Source: Komagataeibacter sp. FXV3
GTDB taxonomy: Bacteria; Pseudomonadota; Alphaproteobacteria; Acetobacterales; Acetobacteraceae
Assembly (NCBI RefSeq): GCF_015155755.1
Contig: NZ_VWPI01000006.1
Span: 1-60,630, forward strand
Length of the DNA stretch: 60,630 nucleotides
Direction: 5' to 3'
A model generated the notes under the pieces. The model was not told the DNA's origin. It did no database searches and saw only the letters and a list, made by a program, of their open reading frames with translations. Shown piece after piece: positions 1-8,658 of the stretch (positions are counted from its first letter, which is position 1; each line of letters opens with the position of its first letter). The translations under genes were made by a program, and so were the position numbers.

Positions 1-614
1 AACTGATACCCCCCCGCCCCGCGGACCGGATAGATCGAACCAAAACAACCACCGTGCCCGATTGAGAGGGCTGGCGTATCCGTTCTGGGCCTTAGATATT
101 TCGGCACCTGGATCTGCTGTTCCTGTTCAACCATCTGGTATAGGAAAGGCAATCCTGCAACAAAACCCACCATCGAAGTAATCCAGGGCGCACTGGTATG
201 GGCTTTTATGAAAGCAGCTACATTCGGATAGCCATTGATGGCAGCGGCGTAGGACAGATCGGTAAGTTCCGGGTTCTGGTGCCTGTCGCGAAATCGCATA
301 AGAGTTTCATGCGTCCAGGGATCACCGTAAAGAACCGGCACTTCAATCACACGCGTTTCAAAACTACCTTCCTCTGCGGAAAGGGTTGAATCCAGTTGTT
401 CCAGTTCGTTCATAAGTATATCTGGCGCAATGATATCTGGATCAAACCGAAGCATCAGGGCGACATTACCCGCGCAGATTTCAGTAATGCCAGCAATCTT
501 CCTGCTCCGGATGACATCAGCAAGATGAAATCCCCTGAAACAAGCTTTCAGGCTCATTTCATCACTAAAAATAGCCAGGATCTGCTCATCACCTCCAAAA
601 GTATAACGGGTCAT
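1..614 (-). CDS. pxpB: 5-oxoprolinase subunit B / KipI-family carboxyltransferase-domain protein, partial
   Basis: The frame reads from an ATG at 614 and stays open to the left window edge, so the C-terminus is missing. The protein starts MTRYTFGGDEQILAIFSD and carries the features of the KipI/PxpB (allophanate hydrolase subunit 1, CT_C_D) family: a mid-protein GFVAGLPFLYQ stretch matching the family GFxPGFxYL element, and IYPVRGAGGYQ near the visible end. PxpB with PxpA and PxpC forms the ATP-dependent 5-oxoprolinase that opens pyroglutamate. The start overlaps the stop of the biotin carboxylase gene by 4 bp (ATGA), so translation is probably coupled. A pxpC gene is expected just outside the window. 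The first six residues around the start are the only start option in frame with a sensible overlap. Confidence 0.75.
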   Translation of the reverse strand, partial: MTRYTFGGDEQILAIFSDEMSLKACFRGFHLADVIRSRKIAGITEICAGNVALMLRFDPDIIAPDILMNELEQLDSTLSAEEGSFETRVIEVPVLYGDPWTHETLMRFRDRHQNPELTDLSYAAAINGYPNVAAFIKAHTSAPWITSMVGFVAGLPFLYQMVEQEQQIQVPKYLRPRTDTPALSIGHGGCFGSIYPVRGAGGYQ

Positions 615-1987
615 GACATGGCACTCCCGTGTAACAGCTGATCCTGTGATAGCCAACGTTCCAGCCAACCTGTATCATAGGTTGCTGTAGCCACTTCCGA
701 CGTGCCAGCCAGCCTGACGTGAAGGGGAAGCGTTGTGGCAAAGCCCTCTACCCGTGTGGAATCTAGTGTTTTACGCAATGTTGCGAGGGTCTGTGCACGT
801 TGGTCAGCATGAACGATGATTTTTGCAACAAGAGAGTCATAAAAAGGCGGCACCGTGTAACCTTCATATAGAAAAGTATCAACGCGCACCCCGGTGCCTT
901 GTGGCATAACCAGTTTCTTGACCTGCCCCGGTGCGGGAAGAAAATTACGCTCGGGATCCTCAGCATTGATCCGGCATTCAATGGCATGGCCATGGAGATG
1001 AATATCGGATTGTTTGAAGTGCAACCTTTCCCCGTCCGCGATACGTAGCATTTCTACCACGATATCAACCCCTGTCACCATTTCCGTTACTGGATGTTCA
1101 ACCTGGATACGGGTATTCATTTCCAGAAAATAGAATTTTTCCTCCACTTGATCATAAAGGTACTCAACTGTTCCTGCAGAATTATAACCAACTTGCCGGG
1201 CTAAATTCACGGCAGATTGGCACAATGCTGCGCGAACAGATGGAGAAAGACAGGTAGCAGGCGCTTCTTCCCACACCTTCTGCCGACGTCGCTGGACCGA
1301 ACAATCCCGTTCATAAAGATGTATGACGTCATGACCGTCTCCCAAAACCTGAACTTCGATATGGCGGCCATACTCAATCATGCGTTCCAGATATACGCTT
1401 CCATTGCCAAAGGCGCTTGCTGCCTCCTGCATGGCCTGAGCAAATAATTCTTCCAGTTGTGTTTCATTCCTCGCCACGCGAATGCCACGCCCACCACCAC
1501 CTGCCGTGGCCTTAATCATAACGGGATAACCGATATCATGGGCAATCGCACGTGCGGTTGCACTGTCTGCCACACTACCATCGCTACCAGGCAATGTAGG
1601 AACACCAGCTTCCCTTGCTGCTGTCAAAGCAGAAATTTTGTCCCCCATTTGGCGAATTATTGCAGCTTTTGGTCCAACAAAGATTAGGCCTGCATCTTCC
1701 ACACTCTGGGCGAAGGCAGCGTTTTCGGCCAGAAAACCGTATCCGGGGTGAATTGCATCAGCACCAGTTCGCCGCGCAGCATCCAAGATGGCGGGAATGG
1801 ACAAATAGGAACGCAATGCAGGTGCCGGGCCGATTTCAATCACTTCATCAGCCAGTTGTGCCGCAAGCATGTCCCGGTCAGCCCTGCTTACCACCTGAAC
1901 GGTGCTGATACCCAGCGCCTGCGCAGCCCGGTTGATGCGAACGGCGATTTCACCCCTGTTCGCAATTAGAAGCTTTGAAATCGACAT
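611..1987 (-). CDS. accC: Biotin carboxylase (AccC family)
   Basis: A 458-residue ATP-grasp biotin carboxylase, close to the usual ~450. It has the N-terminal IANRGEIAVRI motif (residues ~8-18), the glycine-rich ATP loop TAGGGGRGIRV (~residues 161-171) and the catalytic EMNTRIQVEHPVTE motif (~residue 290), so it looks active. It carboxylates the biotin on a carrier protein using bicarbonate and ATP. Its neighbours are a biotin carrier upstream and pxpA/pxpB on either side, not accB/accD, so it is probably not the housekeeping acetyl-CoA carboxylase subunit but a dedicated copy serving the 5-oxoprolinase-like cluster. That role is inferred from context. Confidence 0.9.
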   Translation of the reverse strand: MSISKLLIANRGEIAVRINRAAQALGISTVQVVSRADRDMLAAQLADEVIEIGPAPALRSYLSIPAILDAARRTGADAIHPGYGFLAENAAFAQSVEDAGLIFVGPKAAIIRQMGDKISALTAAREAGVPTLPGSDGSVADSATARAIAHDIGYPVMIKATAGGGGRGIRVARNETQLEELFAQAMQEAASAFGNGSVYLERMIEYGRHIEVQVLGDGHDVIHLYERDCSVQRRRQKVWEEAPATCLSPSVRAALCQSAVNLARQVGYNSAGTVEYLYDQVEEKFYFLEMNTRIQVEHPVTEMVTGVDIVVEMLRIADGERLHFKQSDIHLHGHAIECRINAEDPERNFLPAPGQVKKLVMPQGTGVRVDTFLYEGYTVPPFYDSLVAKIIVHADQRAQTLATLRKTLDSTRVEGFATTLPLHVRLAGTSEVATATYDTGWLERWLSQDQLLHGSAMS

Positions 1988-2003
1988 AATCCTTTCTCCC
2001 TGT

Positions 2004-2246
2004 TCAAACCAGAATTTCAGCCAGCAGATCTCCCGCCATTACTGCATCTTCATTTTCGACAAGATAACCTTTGAACAGGCCACCAACCGGCGCGGTGACA
2101 GGTGTGAAAGTTTTCATGACCTCGATCAACCCGATGGTTGCCCCGGTAATGACGATATCGTCCGGCTGAAAATATGGGGGTTGGTCTATACCGGGTTGAT
2201 TGTAAAAAATACCAGGCATGGGTGCCGCAATCGCGTTGGAAGACAT
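2004..2246 (-). CDS. accB: Biotin carboxyl carrier protein (biotinyl/lipoyl domain)
   Basis: An 80-residue stand-alone biotinyl domain. The start at 2246 (MSSNAIAAPMPG) is chosen because a GAAGGG ribosome-binding sequence lies just upstream and because the domain begins immediately after it; a longer in-frame start at 2312 would overlap pxpA and adds nothing recognisable. The biotin-accepting lysine is in EVMKTF, the form in which Met-Lys is retained, and the APMPG start and GDLLAEI end are typical of the fold. It would receive the carboxyl group from the adjacent biotin carboxylase. It is much shorter than a full AccB (about 150 aa), lacking the N-terminal linker. Confidence 0.8.
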   Translation of the reverse strand: MSSNAIAAPMPGIFYNQPGIDQPPYFQPDDIVITGATIGLIEVMKTFTPVTAPVGGLFKGYLVENEDAVMAGDLLAEILV

Positions 2247-2283
2247 GATATGATCCCTTCTTTTCCAGTGTTTTACCGAAATA

Positions 2284-3048
2284 TCAATTACGTCTGGCAA
2301 TCTGGATGTCATGACGTGTCAAGGTGTCACGTAGGCTTTTCGCGACAGCAAGTGCGCCATGCGTATCGGAATGGAAACATATGCTGTCGAAGGAAACATC
2401 CAGTTCCAAGCCTTCAACTGTCCGCACTTTTCCTTCCATGCATGCACGCAGCACGCGCTGCGTCATGTAATCCACATCCCATTCCGGCGAATTGCGACTA
2501 AAGACAATCAACCCGGAGGCATCATATGCTCGATCGGCATAAAATTCCCGCACGACTGGATGTCCAATCATGCAGGCTGCCTGATAGGAGGCTGAACCAC
2601 AAAGACAGTAAAAGGGCACATCCGGATAAAGTGCATGTATGCGTTCCAAAACAAGCTGCGCGAATTCATGATCTCTCGCGGCATGCATGAACAAAGCGCC
2701 ATGCAGTTTGATATGGGCTAGTGGAACCTGATATAGGCGAGCAAAGACCTCAAGCGCACCCATCTGGTAGATAACGTCGTTGACCAGAGAAGCTGTCTCA
2801 GCCTGGATATGACGCCGTCCGAACCCCCGCAAGTCCTGAAAACCCGGATGGACCCCGATGCCTACATTATGTTGTACAGCCGCAGCGACAATCCGGTTCA
2901 TGATATCAGGGTCACCTGCGTGAAATCCCGCTGCTATATTGGCTGAACTGATATAATTCAGGATATGATCATCGTCGCCATCGCCTATCAGCCAATGGCC
3001 AAATCCTTCTCCCATATCACAGTTCAGATCGATTTTTTTTAAGGGCAT
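2284..3048 (-). CDS. pxpA: 5-oxoprolinase subunit A (LamB/YcsF family)
   Basis: A 254-residue LamB/YcsF protein, the usual length. The hallmark start KIDLNCDMGEGFGHW is present, as are NIAAGFHAGDP (~residues 40-50), GVHPGFQDLRGFGRR and a late CFHSDTHGAL motif (~residue 226). PxpA acts with PxpB and PxpC on 5-oxoproline. I chose the ATG at 3048 (MPLKKIDLN) over the GTG at 3063 because the family begins close to this point; GGTGGG lies upstream. It is the first gene of the minus-strand cluster pxpA, biotin carrier, biotin carboxylase, pxpB, divergent from a LysR gene. Confidence 0.88.
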   Translation of the reverse strand: MPLKKIDLNCDMGEGFGHWLIGDGDDDHILNYISSANIAAGFHAGDPDIMNRIVAAAVQHNVGIGVHPGFQDLRGFGRRHIQAETASLVNDVIYQMGALEVFARLYQVPLAHIKLHGALFMHAARDHEFAQLVLERIHALYPDVPFYCLCGSASYQAACMIGHPVVREFYADRAYDASGLIVFSRNSPEWDVDYMTQRVLRACMEGKVRTVEGLELDVSFDSICFHSDTHGALAVAKSLRDTLTRHDIQIARRN

Positions 3049-3107
3049 GACGCTATTTCCCACCAGCCTCGGTTACTGCGCATGCAAGCAATGCCTCCCG
3101 AGGATGT

Positions 3108-3124
3108 TTCGTATTGATATCGAA
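3108..3124. promoter_or_regulatory. Candidate LysR binding site
   Basis: TTCGTATTGATATCGAA is an imperfect inverted repeat with TTCG/CGAA arms in the 172-bp divergent gap between pxpA and the lysR-type gene. LysR proteins usually bind T-N11-A palindromes in such gaps. The assignment rests on position and symmetry only. Confidence 0.35.
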
Positions 3125-3220
3125 TCTATCAGGCATGTATGCTGTTTGGAAAATATAAAATTCAGTGGGCGTGATATTGAAAAATCAGAACGTGCACAGT
3201 GCTATTATGAAGGATATTCC

Positions 3221-4123
3221 ATGTCCCTGACCCTAAGACAGCTTCGGTATTTTGTGGCGGTAGCCCAGTTCGGAAAAATTTCTCAGGCGGCTACAGAACT
3301 ATCCATATCGCAATCAGCCATTACGACTTCCATTCGCGAACTGGAAATGTCTGTTGGAACGCCGTTATTTTCTCGTCTGCCTCATGGCATGGAACTGACA
3401 AAAACAGGACGCCAGTTTCTAGCTCATGCCTATGATGTGCTAAACAAGGTTGATGAAGCGCTTGGTGTTGGATCAGTGCTTGAAAAATTCAGCGGAACAA
3501 TTTCCGTTGCCGCTACCTATACCGTCATTGGATATTTTCTACCGCCCCACCTTAAACGTCTCAAGAAAATGTATCCTGATTTAACTATAAATATTCACGA
3601 AATAACAAGAAGAAACATTGAACTAGGCCTGGTGAAGGGAGATTACGACATTGCAGTTCTTCTTACGTCCAATATCCATAATCAGGATATTGGATCGGAA
3701 CCTCTTATTTCTTCATACCGCCGGTTATGGGTTTGCCACCAACATCCATTGCTGGAAAGGCCAGAACTTTCGCTTGCCGATATTTCTGATGAATCTTACG
3801 TAATGCTGACCATTGATGAGGCTGCCAATACTTCATTGCAATATTGGAAAAAATCAAAGCATAGACCAAATGTTATACTTCGAACTTCGTCGGTAGAGGC
3901 AGTACGCTCTATGGTGGCAAATGGACAGGGTGTCACCATTCTTTCTGATATGGTGTACCGACCATGGTCACTGGAAGGTAAGCGTATCGAGACGGCGACC
4001 TTATCAGATCAGATACCGACAATGAATGTTGGACTTGGTTGGAAACGCGGCGCCATATTCACACCGGCCATGATAATACTACGAAATTATTTCCGTGGGT
4101 GTTTTCGTGACATGACATATTAG
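3221..4123 (+). CDS. LysR-family transcriptional regulator
   Basis: A 300-residue LysR regulator. The start at 3221 (MSLTLRQLRYFVAVAQ) fits the family and has AAGGA 7 bases upstream; an upstream in-frame start would add an unrelated extension across the divergent promoter. The N-terminal winged helix-turn-helix covers residues ~1-60 (SQAATELSISQSAITTSIRELE) and a substrate-binding domain follows from ~90. It is transcribed away from the pxpA cluster, so it most likely controls that cluster; the inducer is not known. The coding end abuts the IS110 leader, but the C-terminus looks complete. Confidence 0.88.
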   Translation: MSLTLRQLRYFVAVAQFGKISQAATELSISQSAITTSIRELEMSVGTPLFSRLPHGMELTKTGRQFLAHAYDVLNKVDEALGVGSVLEKFSGTISVAATYTVIGYFLPPHLKRLKKMYPDLTINIHEITRRNIELGLVKGDYDIAVLLTSNIHNQDIGSEPLISSYRRLWVCHQHPLLERPELSLADISDESYVMLTIDEAANTSLQYWKKSKHRPNVILRTSSVEAVRSMVANGQGVTILSDMVYRPWSLEGKRIETATLSDQIPTMNVGLGWKRGAIFTPAMIILRNYFRGCFRDMTY

Positions 4124-4331
4124 GCTCAGGACTTGTCTTATGAAATCCGGGTCGCTGTATGCGACAAAGGCAGCAGTCAGGAGGTGGCCACCTCGTGACT
4201 GCTGGAGAGAGCGGGTCGAGTCAGGACAGGCCATGATGGGCCGCGAATGAGTATGACCGCCTCTTCTTTTTCTCGGGCCTGAACGGATACCTGGGAGAAA
4301 ATCCTGGATGACAAGCATAGGACAATGGGAA
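4124..4331 (+). ncRNA. Candidate IS110 bridge-RNA leader with strong hairpin
   Basis: This is the non-coding stretch between the LysR stop and the IS110 transposase start. It contains a near-perfect hairpin at 4171-4204: outer arms CAGCAGTCA / TGACTGCTG, one G-G mismatch, then GAGGTGG / CCACCTC with no loop to spare. IS110-group elements encode their bridge RNA in this 5' leader, and its 5' end is a stem-loop. The location and hairpin are seen directly; that it is a bridge RNA is inferred. The exact left end of the element was not determined. Confidence 0.35.
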
Positions 4332-5295
4332 ATGGCACAGACATGCTCAAAGCTGGAGAGTCATGACGTTGTTGTTGGCATTGACGTTTCCAAGGATCAC
4401 CTTGATGCCGCTCAATATCCATCTGGTGACCTGATCCAGACTTCCAACGATACGAAAGGCCTCAGAACGCTTCTACGATGGATTGGCAGGCAACATGCTG
4501 TGCATGTTGTCTTCGAGGCGACCGGCCCTTTCCATCGTCAACTGGAGAGTCATCTGGCCAAGGCCGGCATCCCATTTTCACGGATCAATCCGCGGCACGC
4601 AAGAAAGTTTGCTGAAGCAACAGGGAAGCTTGCAAAAACGGATCAGGTAGATGCCATGATGCTGGCCAGGATGGGAGCACTTCTTGAACCCAGGACGTCT
4701 ACGATCTGCAACGAGCTGCAGTCTGCGCTCCAGGAGCTGGCAGCTGGACGACGAAATCTGACCCGTGACAGGACAGCCCTGCTCAATCGCCAGCAAAACC
4801 TGCAGCTCAGTCTCCTAAAACGTCTGACACGCTATAGACTTCGTCAGATAGAGGCTCAGATCGCAGCCATCGATCAGGCAATCAGCGAACTGATCTCGAC
4901 AGACGAGAGCCTCTCTCGAAAACACGCTATTCTGGTCAGTATTCCAGGTATCGGAGAGGCCGGCTGCGATGCTGATCGCTGATATCCCCGAGCTGGGAAC
5001 ACTGGAAAATGGGCAGGTTGCTGCGCTCGCAGGTCTGGCTCCTGTCACCAGGCAATCAGGAAAGTGGCAGGGTAAAAGCTTTATTCGGGGTGGTCGGATT
5101 CATGTCAGAAACGCCCTGTACATGCCTGCTCTGGTTGCCATGCGGCATAACCCTGACCTTCGAAGCATTTATCTTAGTCTGACGGATAAGGGAAAGCACG
5201 CAAAAGTGGCTCTGACCGCTCTCATGCGGCGTCTCGTCATTCTGGCGAATGTCCTGTTACGCAATGACAGGTTATGGGAACCACGCCACACTTGA
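4332..5295 (+). pseudogene. IS110-family transposase, frameshifted
   Basis: The first part (ATG at 4332, MAQTCSKLES) has the IS110 RuvC-like DEDD domain: VVGIDVSKDHLDAA, then FEATG and KTDQVDAMMLARM. It runs to ~4965 at VSIPGIGEA and then loses frame; the correct reading resumes at ~4969 as MLIADIPELG and continues with the C-terminal Ser domain (ALAGLAPVTRQSGKWQGK, then RNALYMPALVAMR) to 5295. A one-base indel between GEA and MLIADI explains this. Joined, the product would be about 320 aa, a normal IS110 length. Unless a frameshift is programmed, the protein is inactive. Confidence 0.85.
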
Positions 5296-5340
5296 CCAAG
5301 ACGAATACTCATCGACCTGAGAGTATCCGTTGTGGTCAAG
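5291..5340. repeat. Tail-to-tail junction of two IS110 elements
   Basis: Both IS110 copies end in homologous sequence: TTGACCAAGACGAATACTC after the plus-strand copy and, read on the minus strand, TTGACCACAACGGATACTC after the other. They face each other with about ten bases between, giving an 8-bp inverted repeat CTTGACCA (5291-5298) / TGGTCAAG (5333-5340). The similarity supports calling these the right ends of the two elements. Confidence 0.5.
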
Positions 5341-5844
5341 CCGCTTTTGGCGTCCAAAGCCGATCTTTGTGAAGCAGGGCGTTTGCGAGAACAACGAGCT
5401 TTCGCATGATTGCGGTAATGGCGATCTTGGCGTATTTTCCCTTTGCGATAAGGCGATCGTAAACACGCTTGAGGTCTGGGTTGAACCGCATGGCGACGAT
5501 GGCCGGCATGTAGAGAGCTTGTCTTACGGTGGCACGACCACCCTGGATGAAGCTGCGGCCTCGCCATGTGCCGGACTGGCGCGTGATGGGTGCCAGCCCG
5601 GCCAGTGCAGCTGCCTGACCTTCTTCCATCATGCCGAGTTCGGGCATGTCGGCCAGAAGCGCATGAGCCGTGACCGGTACCAGTCCCGGAATACTGGCCA
5701 GCACGTCCCGGTGCCGAGACAGATGCGCATCTTCCGCCACGAGCGCGTCAGTTGCCGCATCGAGGGATGTGACCTGCGCCTCGATCTGCCGCAGGCAATG
5801 ACGCGCGTGGCACTGCAGCAAGCCGATCGTGAGGGTCCTGAGAC
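5336..5844 (-). pseudogene. IS110-family transposase, C-terminal remnant
   Basis: Read on the minus strand this gives HCLRQIEAQVTSLD, SIPGLVPVTAHALLADMPELG, ALAGLAPITRQSGTWRGR and RQALYMPAIVAMRFNPD, the C-terminal half of an IS110 transposase. It is clearly related to, but well diverged from, the copy at 4332-5295, so it is a different element rather than a recent duplicate. The N-terminal half is missing: the homology stops at 5845, where the IS3 element end begins. Confidence 0.85.
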
Positions 5845-5870
5845 TGACGTGCCCCCCTTTTTGTATCCAC

Positions 5871-6213
5871 TCAAAAGGAGAGTTCCCGTTTTTCATGGCT
5901 TGGAGTTGATGGAATAGCAAGGGTCTCGGGGGCATGCCCCCGAGACCCTTGTCTGGCGACCTGATCCGGTGTCATGCCATTCAGTTGGGAATGTGGGCGT
6001 ACCGTATTGTAGTCTTCCCGCCAGTCAGCCAGAATCTGGCGGGCATGCGTCAGGGATGTGAACAGCGTTTCGTTGAGACATTCATCCCTGAGCCGGCCAT
6101 TGAAACCTTCGACAAACCCGTTCTGCTGCGGCTTTCCCGGGGCGATATAATGCCATTCGATCTGCATCCCGTCGGCCCATTTCAGAATGGCATGGGATGT
6201 GAATTCCGTCCCG
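5871..6213 (-). pseudogene. IS3 orfB transposase, C-terminal half
   Basis: From about 6213 the minus strand reads [16 protein letters not shown], then [22 protein letters not shown] and [16 protein letters not shown], the second half of the IS3 DDE integrase domain with the catalytic Glu in the FVEGFNGR helix. The matching first half ends at 7857 with VSDN, so the break lies in the DNGTE motif. The last residues before the stop at 5871 (HEKRELSF) run into the element end. Confidence 0.85.
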
Positions 6214-6244
6214 TAGCACATCAGGAAGCGTCGGCATCGGTAAT

Positions 6245-6272
6245 GCCGATCTGGCCTTAAGGCCAGATCGGC
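6245..6272. repeat. Perfect 28-bp palindrome in IS110 leader
   Basis: The arms are GCCGATCTGGCC and its exact complement around a central TTAA. It lies 66 bases before the transposase start, inside the IS110 left leader. This may be the 5' stem-loop of a bridge RNA or a transcription-limiting hairpin. A second smaller hairpin (CGGCAT / ATGCCG at 6233-6249) overlaps its left edge. Confidence 0.6.
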
Positions 6273-6337
6273 GGCCATGACCAGGCGACATGTCTCCATA
6301 GTGATGGTGTCCAGCCACACAGAGGAGACAACCGACC

Positions 6338-7633
6338 GTGACCAGATCCGATACTACACCAATGATTGCTGTCCTCGTCGCCATCGATGTCGCCAAATCC
6401 CGCAATGAGGTCCTGATCGAAATGCCTGACAGTCGGCGGCGACGGCGTCTGACCGTGGCTAACACGCGCATCGAGCATGACCGCTTCGTGGCAGAGCTCC
6501 AGGCTCTGGCGCCACGACCGGTCATTGTTGGCTTCGAACCGACCGGCCATTATCATCGGCCATTGGCCTGGCGCCTGGTGCAGGCCGGGTTTGATACGCG
6601 CCTGATTTCTTCGGTCGCCCTCGCCCGCACACGCGAAGCTCTGCACAATGGCTGGGACAAGAATGATCCCAAGGATGCGCAGGTCATCCTGCACATGCTC
6701 CAGATCGGTGCAACCAAACCGTATCACGATCCGCTGGCCAACAGGATCAATGACGTTCAGGAATTGTCCGTTACGCATGAGGTGATTTCCCGTGCCAAAA
6801 CTGAGGTCCAGCACCGGATCCTTACCCATTATCTGCCGCTTTATTTTCCGGAGATCGAGCGTTTCAGGGGCAATACCCGCAGCGACTGGTTTTTCGCTCT
6901 GCTCGAGCAATTCCCGGTTCCGGCCAGCATCACGGCGCTCGGCAAGGATGCGTTTGTCGCGGCAGCCTGGGACGTCGTCGGTCGCAAGGTCAGCAAGTCT
7001 CGTCTGCTTGGCGACATCTGGGAAACAGCCCAGACATCCATCGCCTTGCCGATTGCCCCGGATGCTCCTGCGATCGAGATGTTCAGGCTGGTGCTGGGAG
7101 AGGCGCGGCGCCTGATTGCCCAGCGCGACGACATTGAGGTTGCGGCAATCGAACTGCTGGGCGAGCATGCCGATTTCCGGCGTCTGCAGCAGGTGCCAGG
7201 CATCGGGCCGATCCATGCCCTGACAATCCTGGCCGAGGCGGGCGATCTGAGACGTTTTCGTCATCATCGGCAATTTCTCAAATTCTGCGGTCTGGATCTG
7301 TCCACCTACCAGTCGGGTCAGTATCGCGGCAAAACGAAGCTGTCCAAGCGCGGCAATGCTCGCTTGCGCCGCAGATTGTGGATGGCAGCTCAGGTCGCCA
7401 TTCGTCAGCGCGAGAACAGCTTCCGTGACAAGTTCGATCGCTATGTGGCCAGGGACCGGCATGATCCGGACCTGCGCCGCAAGGCGTTCACAGCCATCAC
7501 CGCAAAGATGGGACGCGTTGTGCACGCGATCATTAAACGCGGTGACGATTACCGGCCCTTCGTTGAGGGGCCGGTTCCAGGTGGAGGAACCCCTCTCACT
7601 CAGTGCCGTGAGGGCGCTTCAGCGACCCTGTAG
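6338..7633 (+). CDS. IS110-family transposase
   Basis: A 431-residue protein with both IS110 domains. N-terminal DEDD domain: [14 protein letters not shown] (~residues 12-25), [12 protein letters not shown] with the Glu, and [16 protein letters not shown] with the final Asp pair. C-terminal transposase_20 domain: [21 protein letters not shown], then [15 protein letters not shown] and [18 protein letters not shown]. The start is a GTG at 6338 with GAGGAGA about nine bases upstream; the ATG at 6362 is an alternative. It looks intact and could be active. The recombinase works with an element-encoded RNA in this family. It is plus-strand and disrupts a minus-strand IS3 transposase. Confidence 0.93.
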   Translation: MTRSDTTPMIAVLVAIDVAKSRNEVLIEMPDSRRRRRLTVANTRIEHDRFVAELQALAPRPVIVGFEPTGHYHRPLAWRLVQAGFDTRLISSVALARTREALHNGWDKNDPKDAQVILHMLQIGATKPYHDPLANRINDVQELSVTHEVISRAKTEVQHRILTHYLPLYFPEIERFRGNTRSDWFFALLEQFPVPASITALGKDAFVAAAWDVVGRKVSKSRLLGDIWETAQTSIALPIAPDAPAIEMFRLVLGEARRLIAQRDDIEVAAIELLGEHADFRRLQQVPGIGPIHALTILAEAGDLRRFRHHRQFLKFCGLDLSTYQSGQYRGKTKLSKRGNARLRRRLWMAAQVAIRQRENSFRDKFDRYVARDRHDPDLRRKAFTAITAKMGRVVHAIIKRGDDYRPFVEGPVPGGGTPLTQCREGASATL

Positions 7634-7657
7634 ACAATGTTTGGGTCCTCCACCTGG
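7577..7657. repeat. Long-range inverted repeat across the IS110 stop codon
   Basis: CCAGGTGGAGGA at 7577-7588 is repeated in exact complement at 7646-7657, with further partial pairing just inside (AACCC / GGG). The arms enclose the last 15 or so codons and the stop at 7633. A transcript would fold the transposase end into a large stem-loop. The function is unknown. Confidence 0.6.
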
Positions 7658-7856
7658 GTTATCGCACCCCATCTTCAGGACGGTTAGAGCCACGGCGCCA
7701 TCACGCCGCTCTGGACTTTGTGTTTGCTATAGCAGGGAGCACCTTTATTTTGCGGTAGAGACCGCCTGGTTTTTGCTTGCAGTATTTTTCAACGACAGTG
7801 CAAACTGCCGATGGAGACGTGTTGCCAAATCGACCTGATGCTTCCCGATATAGGAC

Positions 7857-8408
7857 GTTGTCGCTGACGATCATCAAGGGAAAGCCACGATGTTCCCCGA
7901 TCCGGTCGAGTTCGCGGCCGAGCCGCTCGCCTGACAACGACGTATCCGCCACCAGCGCGAGGCATTCGCGCGTGTAATCGTCCACCACCGTCAATACACG
8001 GAACCGCCGTCCGTTGTTCAGCGCGTCCGAGACGAAGTCCAGGCTCCATCGCTGGTTTGGCCCGTCGGGCAGCATCATCGGCGAGCGCGTGCCCATCGCC
8101 CGTTTACGACCGCCACGTTTACGAACCGACAGCCCTTCCTCTCGATACAGCCGGAACAGCTTCTTGTGATTGGGTGTGAGGCCTTCCCGCGCCAGAAGAT
8201 AGCTCAGGCGGCGGTATCCAAAGCGGCGCCGCTGGCCCGCCAGTCCCCGCAGACGCTGGCGCAGGACGACATCGTCCGCCCTGGTCGAAATATAGCGCGC
8301 AACACGGCGGGCAAGACCGACAAGCGCATAGGCACGGCGTTCGCTCAGGGCCAGAACACCGCGAATATGGTCGACCGCCTGGCGACAGGCGTCACCACTT
8401 TTTTCCAA
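7857..8408 (-). pseudogene. IS3 orfB transposase, N-terminal half
   Basis: Minus-strand reading: RRFGYRRLSYLLAREG, then NQRWSLDFVSDAL (first catalytic Asp), VVDDYTREC and LMIVSDN (second catalytic Asp), ending at 7857 where the IS110 insertion begins. The remaining open frame to 7701 is IS110 right-end sequence and not orfB. The start at 8408 overlaps orfA out of frame, as expected for the IS3 orfA/orfB frameshift. The catalytic Glu lies in the separated half at 5871-6213. Confidence 0.88.
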
Positions 8409-8658
8409 CGATTTCCTTCAGCGCCGCATTATCCAGCATGGCATCCGCCAGAAGACGTTTCAGGCGGCTGTTTTCATCTTCCAGCGCCTTCAGCCGTTTG
8501 GCCTTGGACACTTCAAGACCACCATAGCGGGGCTTCCATTTGTAGAAGGTTGCGTCATTGATCCCGTGTTTTCGGCAAAGATCAGAGACCTTCAGCCCAG
8601 TTTCCTGTTCCTTCAGGATCCCTATGATCTGCTCTTCCGTAAAGCGACTGCGTTTCAT
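8392..8658 (-). CDS. IS3 orfA (helix-turn-helix protein)
   Basis: An 88-residue orfA: MKRSRFTEEQIIGILKE with a helix-turn-helix (~residues 20-40, VSDLCRKHGINDATFYKW) and a leucine-zipper-like tail (KRLKALEDENSRLKRLLADAML). It overlaps orfB by 17 bp for a translational frameshift. The gene itself is intact although orfB is split. Confidence 0.88.
   Translation of the reverse strand: MKRSRFTEEQIIGILKEQETGLKVSDLCRKHGINDATFYKWKPRYGGLEVSKAKRLKALEDENSRLKRLLADAMLDNAALKEIVGKKW

Larger units (their letters stand above)
6213..7856 (+). mobile_element. IS110-family element inserted in IS3 orfB
   Basis: The bounds are deduced from the host gene: orfB reads VSDN up to 7857 and resumes GTEF at 6212, so about 1.64 kb was inserted. 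It holds one intact transposase (6338-7633), a 125-bp left leader with a perfect palindrome, and a 223-bp right end. As usual for IS110, no terminal inverted repeats or target duplications are obvious. The exact bases at each end are uncertain by one or two. Confidence 0.7.

Noticed and set aside
6257-7525. 422-residue minus-strand frame inside the IS110 element
   Set aside because: It is the antisense shadow of the clearly recognisable IS110 transposase.
7701-7856. Extra C-terminal 50 residues on the split IS3 orfB frame
   Set aside because: This is IS110 right-end sequence read by chance after the insertion point; the true orfB continuation is at 6212.
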